A DNA stretch of 64,000 nucleotides. Source: Gammaproteobacteria bacterium (GTDB lineage Bacteria > Pseudomonadota > Gammaproteobacteria > Pseudomonadales > Azotimanducaceae). Location of the stretch: contig VXNY01000007.1 in NCBI GenBank assembly GCA_009840305.1, positions 1 to 64,000 of the forward strand, given 5' to 3'. The position numbers and the translations under genes were made by a program. This document shows positions 53,623 to 62,596 of the stretch, piece by piece; the stretch's first letter is position 1, and each line of letters starts with the position of its first letter. The notes under the pieces are model-generated. The model did no database searches. It saw nothing but the letters and a program-made list of their open reading frames with translations, and was not told the DNA's origin.

Positions 53623-55467
53623 CTAGTTTTTTGCTCGCTCCGCTAATTCAAAGCTTGATCGTACTGCCTCGCGCATACTCTGCTGCTGGTACATTTTTGC
53701 GTACAGTCCGTTTTGCCGAAGCAGTTCGATGTGAGAACCGAACTCGACGATTCGTCCAGATTCAACAAAAGCAATCTTGTCCACGTTTCGAATCGTCGAC
53801 AGACGATGCGCAATGATAAAACAAATACGCTCCCGAAGTAGCTGTTCAATACCCTGCTGAATGTGCTGTTCGGTGTCCGTATCGACAGAACTAGTGGCTT
53901 CGTCAAAAACCAAAATCTGTGGGTCGGACAACAAAGCACGCGCAATCGAAACTAGTTGTTTTTGACCAGCTGACAACTTACTGCCACCAGCTCCAGCATT
54001 GGTCTGATAGCCATCTTCCAGCACTTCGATGAAGTCGTGCGCGCCGGCTAGCCGTGCAGATGCTATTACTTCTTCGTCTGTGGCTTCAATGCGACCATAG
54101 CGAATGTTTTCAAGTATAGGACCGGAAAATACGTGTGCGTGCTGCAAAACCACCCCAAGTTGCGAACGATACCAATTGAGCGGAAATTCCCGGTAGTCGA
54201 TCCCGTTCACTTCGACAATTCCCGTTGTCGGTTCGTAAAACCGGCACAGAAGATTTACTAGAGTCGTCTTCCCGCCTCCTGTCGGACCCACAATCGCCAA
54301 CGATTCGCCGGCGTTGATTCTTAGGTTTATGTCGTGCAAAACAGGGACATCTGAGTCGTAAGCAAAGTCTAAATTTTGGACTTCGACCGATGTAATTTCT
54401 ATCGGGATGGTATAGGTGCTGTTTGTTCGCGAAACTATATCGGGTTGAGCATCCATAACCGCTAGCACACGTTCCGCAGAAGCTTGTGCGGTTTGCATTT
54501 CAGTGAACCAAGCTGCCATTTCCATCGCCGGTTCCAAGAAATACCGTACCCACATCATAAACGCGAGAAAAACCGTAACTGCGAAGACTCCCTGCACGAC
54601 TTCTATTCCACCTACCGCTAAAGTGATGCCCGTGATCATGCTCCCCGTAGTCATCACAATGGGGACGTAGACGGCCGATAGTGTCAGGTTTTCGACAGAG
54701 GAGTTGTAGAGTCTGTTCGTTGTTTGTTGGAGATCCTTGAGATGATTTTCTTGTTGGACGAACGACTTGCTTGTTAGCACGCCCATGATGCTTTCATTGA
54801 TCGTGCCTGTGAGAAATGAGTTTGTTGCGCGTACTTCCCGAGCAGTTCGTAATATAGATCTCCTGAGTTTCACGGTGATCCAAGCAATCACCGGAATAAA
54901 CACAAACGCGAACAAGGCTAGTTTCCAGTTCAATACTAGCATCACAATGGCAAACGACAGCATCATCGTGGTGCCCCACATGAAATCGAGAAATGCCCAC
55001 ACCAAGATATTGGACAGGCGTTCGCAGTCTGACATCAAACGCGACATCAGCCAACCTACAGGTCGGCGATCAAAAAAACGAAAAGACTGTTGTTGAATGT
55101 TGCGAAAAGCGTCGTCGCGAATGGTATAACTCGCGTTCGAGCGAACCTTGCAAACATACATCACGAAGCCGCTGACTACAGCACTGGCTAATAGCCCAGA
55201 CAACAAAAGCAGAATTGCCCACAATGTGAGATTTGCTTCGGGACCGTTTGCTTGAATGTCTGCAACCATCCCTATGACGATTAGACCGGGGAACATTTCG
55301 GTCGCTCCGGTGACCGCCCCGCAAAATGCAATAATTGATAAATGCAGTTTGTATCTTAGGATGTAACTGAACAACCTACGCCAGAGATGGAATTCCATCT
55401 GCGCTTTTTCGGTGTCTTGGAACTCGTCCTTTAGTTCGACAGAGTCTACAGAAGTACTATCAGCCAT
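53623..55467 (-). CDS. ABC exporter subunit, catalytically competent half (type IV, MsbA-like)
   Basis: 614 residues from ATG 55467, which overlaps the upstream gene's TGA by eight bases (ATGGCTGA). An upstream extension to 55566 is rejected. The transmembrane domain with six helices spans about 25-320. The ATP-binding domain follows with Walker A GPTGGGKTT, Q-loop LGVVLQHAHVF, signature LSAGQ (non-canonical), Walker B ILVFDEATSSVDT with catalytic Glu, and H-loop AHRLSTI. It pairs with the adjacent subunit as a heterodimeric exporter. The substrate (lipid, drug or peptide) cannot be told. Confidence 0.93.
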   Translation of the reverse strand: MADSTSVDSVELKDEFQDTEKAQMEFHLWRRLFSYILRYKLHLSIIAFCGAVTGATEMFPGLIVIGMVADIQANGPEANLTLWAILLLLSGLLASAVVSGFVMYVCKVRSNASYTIRDDAFRNIQQQSFRFFDRRPVGWLMSRLMSDCERLSNILVWAFLDFMWGTTMMLSFAIVMLVLNWKLALFAFVFIPVIAWITVKLRRSILRTAREVRATNSFLTGTINESIMGVLTSKSFVQQENHLKDLQQTTNRLYNSSVENLTLSAVYVPIVMTTGSMITGITLAVGGIEVVQGVFAVTVFLAFMMWVRYFLEPAMEMAAWFTEMQTAQASAERVLAVMDAQPDIVSRTNSTYTIPIEITSVEVQNLDFAYDSDVPVLHDINLRINAGESLAIVGPTGGGKTTLVNLLCRFYEPTTGIVEVNGIDYREFPLNWYRSQLGVVLQHAHVFSGPILENIRYGRIEATDEEVIASARLAGAHDFIEVLEDGYQTNAGAGGSKLSAGQKQLVSIARALLSDPQILVFDEATSSVDTDTEQHIQQGIEQLLRERICFIIAHRLSTIRNVDKIAFVESGRIVEFGSHIELLRQNGLYAKMYQQQSMREAVRSSFELAERAKN

Positions 55468-57301
55468 TCGCAGCCAGCTCCGTTTCGTATTGAATAGTCT
55501 CGTCAAGCAAACCCTGGATGTCGCACAATTCACGATAAGGACCAGGTTCTGCGAATAACTGGACATGAGTCCCTACCTGCACGATGTGACCGTGTTCCAT
55601 AACTACAATTCGATCGACATTACGAATCGTTGTCAATCGATGCGCAACGATGATGGTGGTCGGTTGGTGTTCTTTGGACGCTAAATTCGCCAGAATCTCA
55701 TTCTCCGTGTGAGTATCCACACCTGACAGAACGTCATCGAGGATTAACACCGGAGCTTTCGAAACAAGCGCGCGGGCTAAAGCCAAACGTTGTCGTTGTC
55801 CACCCGACAGGTTTACTCCACGTTCCCCGATACGCGTGTTATAACCGTTTGGAAAATCCATTATGGTTTCGTGCATTAGTGATTTTTTTGTCGCATCAAC
55901 GAGTTCTTGATCGTTTGCATCGCGTTTTCCTAACAACAAGTTTTCCCGTACCGTGCGTGAAAATAGGAACGGTTCTTGCAGTACACAAGCAATCTGTTGA
56001 CGCAACCAATCCACGTCAAAATCATGAATGTCCTTACCGTCCAACGAGATATATCCGTTCTTTATGGGATAGAAGCGTAGGAGCGCGCGAATGAGAGTTG
56101 ATTTGCCGGATCCAGGCGGACCAACAATCCCTATCTTCTCTCCTGGTTCGATCGTTAAATCAATACTTTTGAGATGTTCCGCGGTATCGTTGTAGGCAAG
56201 CGATACGTTTGCAAAGACGATTTGTCCCTGCGTGCGTGGTTCTTTTGGTCGCTGCTGAACAGGCTCTTGCTCGGCATTCAGAAGATATTTAACCCGTTCC
56301 AGGGACACGAGCGTCTTGCCGGCGTGCTCAACAACATCTATTAATTGGCGAATTCTCCACACGACAATACTCGAAAGAGTGATGAACACAAACAACTCCC
56401 CTGTCGTTAGTTGCCCCAACGAGAGTAGATAGCCGCCGCCGATAGTAACGATGCCTATCTGCACGGCACACACGAAATCACTGGTACCCCAATACCAGGA
56501 TTCGTAGTTCGTCATACGAATGTACTTGTCCCGATAGTTCTTGTTTTCACGATCAAAACGCTGGTACTCAAAGTCTTCTCGCGCGAAAGCCTGTACGACA
56601 CGAACCCCTGTGAGATTTTCTTGCAATACGGCAGTGAGTTTGCCCTCTGCCTCATCGGCAGCTTTGAACAACTTGGCAACAAATCGAAAGAAGAAAATTC
56701 CACCCGCAACAATGATTGGTAGGAGCATCACGCTGTAGAAGGTCAGCGTAGCATGACGCCACACCAAGATTGGTACCATCACAAAAACTAGGAGCAACGC
56801 CCGCGCGAGCGCATCAACATCGTTGTGCATGAACTGTCGTAAGGTTTCCACATCGGAAGTGCAGCGTTGCACCAGATCACCGACTTCTTCATGGTCAAAG
56901 AACTTCGCCTGTGCGTGATTTGTGTGGTCGTACAACGCTTCTCGTAGTCTGCGGGCGAACCCTTCGGATGCTACCGCAGAGAGTCGCCCTCGAAGAAATT
57001 GCAGTACGCTCGCAAAAATCGTAACAACCACACCTACAATCGCCGAGACTATCAGATAGCTCGCAAACGGCGTCGACGCACCGAAGTAATTTGCCAACTG
57101 CTGCAGATATCTGTTTGCAAATCCAAAATCCTGATTTTCAACCACATCAATCGCGTACATCGCGATTACTGGGACTGCCATCAAGCCAACTATCGCAAGT
57201 GTCGAGCACAACGTAGCAAGCACGTACAGCGTCCGATGCCCACGCGTTATGGACCACAAACTGTGGTATGAATGCTTGTTGTTATTAGGTGTGGTTGCCA
57301 T
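55460..57301 (-). CDS. ABC exporter subunit, degenerate-site half
   Basis: 613 residues: TM domain about 20-320, then NBD with Walker A GPPGSGKST, canonical signature LSGGQRQRLALARAL, and Walker B LILDDVLSGVDT in which the catalytic Glu is Asp. Combined with the non-canonical LSAGQ of the partner, this gives one degenerate and one consensus ATP site, the rule in heterodimeric exporters of TM287/288 type. It is first of the coupled pair. It diverges from yqgE with 254 bp between; the start ATG has a poor ribosome site. Confidence 0.93.
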   Translation of the reverse strand: MATTPNNNKHSYHSLWSITRGHRTLYVLATLCSTLAIVGLMAVPVIAMYAIDVVENQDFGFANRYLQQLANYFGASTPFASYLIVSAIVGVVVTIFASVLQFLRGRLSAVASEGFARRLREALYDHTNHAQAKFFDHEEVGDLVQRCTSDVETLRQFMHNDVDALARALLLVFVMVPILVWRHATLTFYSVMLLPIIVAGGIFFFRFVAKLFKAADEAEGKLTAVLQENLTGVRVVQAFAREDFEYQRFDRENKNYRDKYIRMTNYESWYWGTSDFVCAVQIGIVTIGGGYLLSLGQLTTGELFVFITLSSIVVWRIRQLIDVVEHAGKTLVSLERVKYLLNAEQEPVQQRPKEPRTQGQIVFANVSLAYNDTAEHLKSIDLTIEPGEKIGIVGPPGSGKSTLIRALLRFYPIKNGYISLDGKDIHDFDVDWLRQQIACVLQEPFLFSRTVRENLLLGKRDANDQELVDATKKSLMHETIMDFPNGYNTRIGERGVNLSGGQRQRLALARALVSKAPVLILDDVLSGVDTHTENEILANLASKEHQPTTIIVAHRLTTIRNVDRIVVMEHGHIVQVGTHVQLFAEPGPYRELCDIQGLLDETIQYETELAANG

Positions 57302-57555
57302 CTTTTTATTAAATTGCGGACCTACGACGCATTAGATTTCCGCGTCGCACTAGATTGAGTTACTGAACTTTAGCTAGTTGTTCCAACAGAATCCATCCTG
57401 TTCAACTAGAACGAAGGGTGTTCCTACCTTCGTGCAAAATCTACTCGGAAGGTGTGCTCAAATTTGCACCTACATACGACCTTGCAATAAAGGTCGAGTT
57501 CCAAAAATATTTACACTTCGCGCCGATCTTAAACTCATAAATATATCATTATTGA

Positions 57556-58128
57556 ATGGACGTTGATTCTCTCATAAACCATTTCTTACTCGCGCTCCCG
57601 ATCCAAACAGATTCTTACTTTGAAGATTCGGTTACGCTCCTAGTTAAACACGACCAAGAAGGCGCGATGGGTTTTATTGTCAATCGACCGACACCAGTGT
57701 CGCTGAAGGATGTCCTCATTCGCGTAGAGCTCAAGACCAAACTTGAAGTCAAGGGTATGATGCTCGAAGGCGGTCCAGTGAGTCGCACCTTCCCAAGTAT
57801 GATTCATACCAGTGAGTTCAGTACTGACGAAACATTCAAGGTTACCGAAGACATCTCAGTTACCATGCAAGAAAGTCACGGTGGTGTCTACGAAACCTTA
57901 AAGGCTATCGCCGAAGGCAAAGGCCCGCAAGAGTACCTGTTTCTCTTGGGATACGCTGGTTGGGGTCCCGGGCAACTAGAAAGTGAACTTGACGACAATG
58001 CTTGGGTTGCCTGTCCAGCCGACCGACAAATTTTATTCGATGAACCGTTTGAAAGTCGATTACAAAGACTTTCCGATCAACTGAACATGGACTTTGACAA
58101 GTTTGTGTTTCAAGGAGGTGACGCATAA
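57556..58128 (+). CDS. yqgE: YqgE/AlgH family protein
   Basis: 190 residues, family length 185-190. Typical motifs are FEDSVTLLVKHDQEGAMGFIVNRPT, LEGGPV near residue 75, and FLLGYAGWGPGQLESELDDNAW. It is a cytoplasmic protein of unclear function linked to alginate regulation in Pseudomonas (AlgH). It abuts ruvX with no gap (TAA then ATG). In related genomes this gene directly follows tonB; here an 18-kb block intervenes. Confidence 0.95.
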   Translation: MDVDSLINHFLLALPIQTDSYFEDSVTLLVKHDQEGAMGFIVNRPTPVSLKDVLIRVELKTKLEVKGMMLEGGPVSRTFPSMIHTSEFSTDETFKVTEDISVTMQESHGGVYETLKAIAEGKGPQEYLFLLGYAGWGPGQLESELDDNAWVACPADRQILFDEPFESRLQRLSDQLNMDFDKFVFQGGDA

Positions 58129-58539
58129 ATGCGCCGCCGGAAGGGTGCGTTGTCGTTCGATTTTGGGATGAAACACATCGGTGTCGCCAGTGTGGAAGTA
58201 ACTTCTCGAATTGTCGGTCCAAAATGCACTCTGTCCGCGAACCACGGGAAACCCAACGTCGATCAATTAGACTTTTTAGTTGACGCCTGGCAACCGACGG
58301 ATCTAGTCGTAGGGCTTCCGTTGAACATGGATGACAGCGAGTCCAAGATGTCAAAAGCCGCGCGCAAATTTGGACAGTTTCTCGAGAAAAGATTTCAGTT
58401 GCCCGTGCATTTCGTCGACGAACGCTTGAGTTCGTACGAAGCAGCTCAACGCGAGGGCACGCAAAACGCCGATCATGCACTCGCCGCAGTGGCTATTGGT
58501 GAAACTTGGTTACACGAGTTAATCGTTTCACGCCGTTAA
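58129..58539 (+). CDS. ruvX: RuvX/YqgF family Holliday-junction resolvase-like protein
   Basis: 136 residues with an RNase H-like fold. The first strand SFDFGMKHIGVA carries the catalytic Asp. LVVGLPLNMDDSESKMS is the conserved mid-segment, and VHFVDERLSSYEA with the later NADHALAAVAI provide the other acidic residues. The family acts in rRNA processing and possibly junction resolution. It starts on the base after the yqgE stop, so translation is coupled. Confidence 0.94.
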   Translation: MRRRKGALSFDFGMKHIGVASVEVTSRIVGPKCTLSANHGKPNVDQLDFLVDAWQPTDLVVGLPLNMDDSESKMSKAARKFGQFLEKRFQLPVHFVDERLSSYEAAQREGTQNADHALAAVAIGETWLHELIVSRR

Positions 58540-58546
58540 GTAACCT

Positions 58547-59269
58547 GTGTTCGTATCTTCCCCGGAAGTAGCAATTCCGACTTTGAGTATTGAACAACGG
58601 ATTAAGCACGTTGTCAATAAAGCCCGCACAAGCGCGCGTCGAGTTGGTCGAGATCCTGCGCAAATCAAGATCCTCGCGGTGAGTAAGCAAAAGACAGTCG
58701 CGGACATTCGCGGGTTGCTGATTCACGGTTTTCGCGATTTCGGAGAGAGTTATGTCGTCGAAGCGTTGCCGAAATTAGACGTGCTTGCATCCGCAGGGTG
58801 CACTTGGCACTACGTTGGAGTTGTACAGTCAAACAAAACCAAACGGCTAGCACAACACTTTGACTGGGTTCAATCGATCGATCGCATTCACGTTGGTAGG
58901 CGGCTAGCCGATGCTAGGGCGGAACTTTCAACTACAGCATTGAATGTCTGTGTACAAGTTAATATTGACGACGAACCTACGAAAGCTGGAGTATCAGTGG
59001 ACCAAGTTCCGGACTTGGTTGAGCAGTTGCAACAATTTCCACAGCTTCAGGTACGAGGGTTAATGGCGATACCAAACCCAAAAGCTCATCGAGATGCTAC
59101 ACGACATTCCTTTCGACGTATGCGTGAGTTGTTTGAAAAATTACAAGTCCAAACCTCCGCACACTGGGACACGCTGTCTATGGGTATGACTGGAGATTAC
59201 GAGATTGCGATCGAAGAAGGCGCGACGATGATCCGAATTGGGACCGCGCTATTTGGACCAAGAATTTGA
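58547..59269 (+). CDS. yggS: YggS-family PLP homeostasis protein
   Basis: 240 residues with an alanine-racemase-like TIM barrel but no second domain. The PLP lysine lies in ILAVSKQKT. Family motifs are DFGESYVVEALPKL, WHYVGVVQSNKTKRL (usually WHFIGxLQxNK), and the phosphate-binding end LSMGMTGDYEIAIEEGATMIRIGTALFG. It buffers and delivers pyridoxal phosphate. The GTG start at 58547 has no clear ribosome site and lies seven bases after ruvX. The stop overlaps proC. Confidence 0.93.
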   Translation: MFVSSPEVAIPTLSIEQRIKHVVNKARTSARRVGRDPAQIKILAVSKQKTVADIRGLLIHGFRDFGESYVVEALPKLDVLASAGCTWHYVGVVQSNKTKRLAQHFDWVQSIDRIHVGRRLADARAELSTTALNVCVQVNIDDEPTKAGVSVDQVPDLVEQLQQFPQLQVRGLMAIPNPKAHRDATRHSFRRMRELFEKLQVQTSAHWDTLSMGMTGDYEIAIEEGATMIRIGTALFGPRI

Positions 59270-60072
59270 CCTCGCGCGTTGCAATATTGGGTTGTGGGCA
59301 CATGGGATCAGCCATTGCTCATGGAATCATGAAGACAGACACTCTCGACGTATCTCTAATCGTCGCAGATCCCAATCTCAATAAACTCGAACAGTTCTCG
59401 AAGACGACTACGATCGCCACGAACGACAACACCGTCGCTGTACGAAACGCGGATACTGTTTTCATTGCTGTGAAACCTCATGATGTACAAACAGCTCTAA
59501 AGGAGTGTGCAGAACACCTTGACGACAAACTCATAATCTCTGTCGCGGCAGGTGTCCCGTTTGATCGATTATCAGATTGGCTTCCTGCCAACACACCAAT
59601 CGTACGTTGTATGCCGAATACACCGTCGTTGATTGGTGCTGGAGTGGCTGGAGTTTTCGCCAACGCTTACGTGACTTCACATCAAAGAGAATTCGTGGAC
59701 ACGTTATTGCAATCAATGGGACAAGTCGTTTGGCTGTCGACAGAGGACCAACTACATGTGGTCACAGCAATCTCTGGAAGCGGGCCTGCATACTTCTTTT
59801 ACATAATGGAAGCTATGATACAAGCAGGATGTAAATTAGAGCTTGATCGTACAACAGCCGAACAACTGGTCGTGGAAACAGCGTACGGCGCGGCTAATAT
59901 GGTGCGGACAACACGGCAAGCACCACAAACATTGAAGGAACAAGCTGAGACCCCCGGTGGAACTACAATTGCCGCCATGGCATCTCTCGATAATGAAAAC
60001 GTCCAGGCTTCGATCGCTACGGCGATAGAAAAAGCTTGTGCTCGGTCTGTCAACATCACAGAAGAGTTCTAG
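59266..60072 (+). CDS. proC: Pyrroline-5-carboxylate reductase
   Basis: 268 residues. Catalyses the NAD(P)H-dependent last step of proline synthesis. The Rossmann motif AILGCGHMGSAIAHGI starts at residue 6. IISVAAGVPFDRL and VRCMPNTPSLIGAGVAG are typical, as is the C-terminal signature ISGSGPAYFFYIMEAM and LKEQAETPGGTTIAAM. The TTG start overlaps the yggS stop by four bases. The yggS-proC-yggT order is a classic proteobacterial cluster. Confidence 0.95.
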   Translation: MTSRVAILGCGHMGSAIAHGIMKTDTLDVSLIVADPNLNKLEQFSKTTTIATNDNTVAVRNADTVFIAVKPHDVQTALKECAEHLDDKLIISVAAGVPFDRLSDWLPANTPIVRCMPNTPSLIGAGVAGVFANAYVTSHQREFVDTLLQSMGQVVWLSTEDQLHVVTAISGSGPAYFFYIMEAMIQAGCKLELDRTTAEQLVVETAYGAANMVRTTRQAPQTLKEQAETPGGTTIAAMASLDNENVQASIATAIEKACARSVNITEEF

Positions 60073-60077
60073 TCGCG

Positions 60078-60599
60078 ATGGACGTTATTCTTATCGTTGT
60101 ATTGAGATTGTTTGGGACTCTGTGCTTGCTCAGGTTCTTGTTCCAACTCGCCGGCGCTAACATGTACAACCCCCTTGTACAAGCGTTTGCGAGAATTACA
60201 AATCCGATACTTCAACCGTTGCGCCGCTTTTTGCCCAAGCATCGCCTCATCGATTTCAGTTCCGGACTCGTTGTTCTAATTGCCTTCGTCCTTATTCAGA
60301 CTCTAAGTTCTCCGGGTTCAATTAAAGCGGGAGCATTCCATTTACTTCTCATTGGCGGTGTTGTGATGGCGATTAAAGTCACCTGTTGGATATTCATTGT
60401 CGCAATTCTGTTGATGGTGATCATGAGTTGGGTTGCGCCGAATGTGTACTCACCGGCAACCGAACTGGCCCGGGTGCTAACGGAACCCGTCCTACGACCG
60501 CTTCGCAAGGTATTACCGGCGATGGCAGGATTCGACTTTTCTCCGATGCTAGCTATGATGGGACTGTTTTTCGTACTCTATTTATTGGCAAGGTTCTAG
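60078..60599 (+). CDS. yggT: YggT-family membrane protein
   Basis: 173 residues from ATG 60078, which lies five bases after proC. A longer frame to 60036 overlaps proC and is rejected. Two copies of the YggT unit are seen: NPLVQAFARITNPILQPLRRFLP and VYSPATELARVLTEPVLRPLRKVLPAMAGFDFSP, each beside transmembrane helices. The family has been linked to osmotic shock tolerance and to cell-envelope processes; the precise role is unknown. Confidence 0.92.
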   Translation: MDVILIVVLRLFGTLCLLRFLFQLAGANMYNPLVQAFARITNPILQPLRRFLPKHRLIDFSSGLVVLIAFVLIQTLSSPGSIKAGAFHLLLIGGVVMAIKVTCWIFIVAILLMVIMSWVAPNVYSPATELARVLTEPVLRPLRKVLPAMAGFDFSPMLAMMGLFFVLYLLARF

Positions 60600-60615
60600 A
60601 GAACCAGTACTGGTT

Positions 60616-61257
60616 ATGTCCACTCCTGTCAAAACAGATGAAAAGTCTCGAGTTGTAATCGCTACTCACAACCAGCACAAGTTCACCGAACTGAAGTCTA
60701 CTTTGAGCGAATTACCGTTTGAATTTTTACCATTGACGAATTGGTCTCAAGCGGCAGTGTCAGAAACCGGGAAGACATTCGTTGAAAACGCGGTGATAAA
60801 AGCTCGATACGCTAGCCAGCGTGCTGAAGTGCCCGCGATCGCGGATGATTCTGGACTCATTGTTCACTTGCTGAATGGCAAACCAGGGGTTCACTCGAGT
60901 CGTTACGCAGGTGAGTACGCCACGGACGAGGAAAACAACAACTTACTACTAGAACGAGTGAAGGCGAAAAGAAAGATCAACGAACCCGTGAAAGCTAGCT
61001 TTGTCGCAATTCTGGTCTACATAGAACATGCGGATGATGCAAGGCCAATTATTGCAGAAGGTAGCTGGCAAGGATCTATCATCGAAAGTCCTCGCGGTGC
61101 TAGTGGCTTCGGTTATGACCCGTTGTTTCTCCCTCTTGACTCAGACCTCACAGTTGCAGAACTCGGTCCTAGTGTCAAGAATCGGGATAGTCATCGTGCC
61201 AAAGCCGCTCGAAATTTAGTGCACTTGCTCTCCGACCGATTGAAAGATCGCTCCTAG
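60616..61257 (+). CDS. rdgB: Non-canonical purine NTP pyrophosphatase (RdgB/HAM1)
   Basis: 213 residues. It hydrolyses ITP, dITP and XTP to prevent their incorporation. Family motifs are VVIATHNQHKFTEL, TFVENAVIKARYAS, IADDSGLIVHLLNGKPGVHSSRYAG, SGFGYDPLFLP and the final NRDSHRAKAAR. It follows yggT with 16 bp between and precedes hemW, the usual order in gammaproteobacteria. Confidence 0.95.
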   Translation: MSTPVKTDEKSRVVIATHNQHKFTELKSTLSELPFEFLPLTNWSQAAVSETGKTFVENAVIKARYASQRAEVPAIADDSGLIVHLLNGKPGVHSSRYAGEYATDEENNNLLLERVKAKRKINEPVKASFVAILVYIEHADDARPIIAEGSWQGSIIESPRGASGFGYDPLFLPLDSDLTVAELGPSVKNRDSHRAKAARNLVHLLSDRLKDRS

Positions 61258-61346
61258 GTAACTTCGAGGACTTTTCAGTCCGCAACCCAAGCAACCGAAA
61301 CGTTCCCTCCTTTCAAAATAAGACCTCGACCTCGTCCCCATCATTT

Positions 61347-62441
61347 ATGAGCGGACTATACATACATATTCCCTGGTGCGTTAAGAAGTGTCCTTATTGT
61401 GATTTCAATTCGCACGAGAAAGACTCCAGATTTGATGAGAACCGATACGTCGCGCGCCTGATCGAAGATTTCGAAGAAGAAGTGCAACGCTGTGCCCAGC
61501 CGATTTCTACGGTGTACTTCGGCGGCGGTACTCCCAGTTTGTTTGCACCTCAATCCTTCGCCGAGATCCTTGCTCGACCTGAACTCACTGATGTAACTGA
61601 AGTTACCATGGAAGCTAATCCCGGCGCCGTTGAACACCACGATTTCGCGGAATATCGAGCTGCAGGTATCAATCGTTTATCCTTGGGCATTCAATCGTTC
61701 AACGACAATCAGCTACCCCTGTTGGGACGAATTCACGACGCGAATGAGGCTCGTGCGGCTTGTATCCGCGCACTAGAGGCCGGTTTTTCGAGTGTCAACT
61801 TAGATTTGATGTATGGTCTGCCTGAGCAATCAATCGATGACTCCCTCCAAGACCTGCAAACCGCAATCGCATTGCAACCCCAACACATTTCTTGGTATGA
61901 ACTTACATTGGAACCCAACACGGTGTTCGGAAAACATCCACCAAAGATACCACCACTCGAAGTAAGAATTGAGATGAGTACTCAAGGAATTGAAATGCTT
62001 GGAGAATCGGGTTATCAACGCTACGAAGTATCAGCATATGCTCGGGATCACCAAATGTGTGCCCACAACTACAACTATTGGACTTTCGGCAATTACATCG
62101 GTATTGGAGCTGGTGCACATGGCAAAATTTTGCGCGATGAGAGATTTCTCAGAACTAGAAAACCGAAAATGCCAAATTCTTACTTGAACGGTGTGGTTGG
62201 CACTGAAACGGTAATCGATTGCGGTGAGCTACCGGTGGAGTTCATGATGAATGTCTTACGTCTCACCGAAGGAGTACCGGACGCAAGTTTTACCGACCAA
62301 ACCAGATTACCACTCAGTCGAATCGAACCACAACTGCGAAGACTTCGATCTTGGGGGCTGATGGAATTGAATAGGATTCAGCTAACTCCTTTGGGATACT
62401 CACAGCTCGACAGTGTTGTTGCACAATTTCTGGCACACTAA
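61347..62441 (+). CDS. hemW: HemW, radical SAM haem chaperone
   Basis: 364 residues, about 15 shorter than E. coli HemW. The radical SAM motif is Cys11-x3-Cys15-x2-Cys18 (PWCVKKCPYCDFNSH). YFGGGTPSLF is the GGE-like segment, with MEANPG and GINRLSLGIQSFND following. The C-terminal winged-helix region (PLSRIEPQLRRLRSWGLMEL) is present. The fourth Cys found in HemN enzymes is absent, as is typical of HemW, which transfers haem rather than oxidising coproporphyrinogen. No ribosome site is obvious before the ATG. Confidence 0.95.
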   Translation: MSGLYIHIPWCVKKCPYCDFNSHEKDSRFDENRYVARLIEDFEEEVQRCAQPISTVYFGGGTPSLFAPQSFAEILARPELTDVTEVTMEANPGAVEHHDFAEYRAAGINRLSLGIQSFNDNQLPLLGRIHDANEARAACIRALEAGFSSVNLDLMYGLPEQSIDDSLQDLQTAIALQPQHISWYELTLEPNTVFGKHPPKIPPLEVRIEMSTQGIEMLGESGYQRYEVSAYARDHQMCAHNYNYWTFGNYIGIGAGAHGKILRDERFLRTRKPKMPNSYLNGVVGTETVIDCGELPVEFMMNVLRLTEGVPDASFTDQTRLPLSRIEPQLRRLRSWGLMELNRIQLTPLGYSQLDSVVAQFLAH

Positions 62442-62596
62442 AAGACGTCAATCAGTGTCCCACGGCCTTGTGATTGCTCTCAGATCGCCCGTCGGCCACT
62501 CGTTACAATTAGAGGATCACCGAACAACATCGCGAACTGCAAGCAAGTCTGGAAAAGTGGACTAAAACACTGCATTTGCGAAGAGGGGAAGAATCT

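Noticed and set aside
54955-55566. Longer start (55566) for the second ABC subunit
   Set aside because: It would overlap the partner gene by over 100 bp; ATG 55467 gives the usual ATGGCTGA-type overlap and a normal N-terminus.
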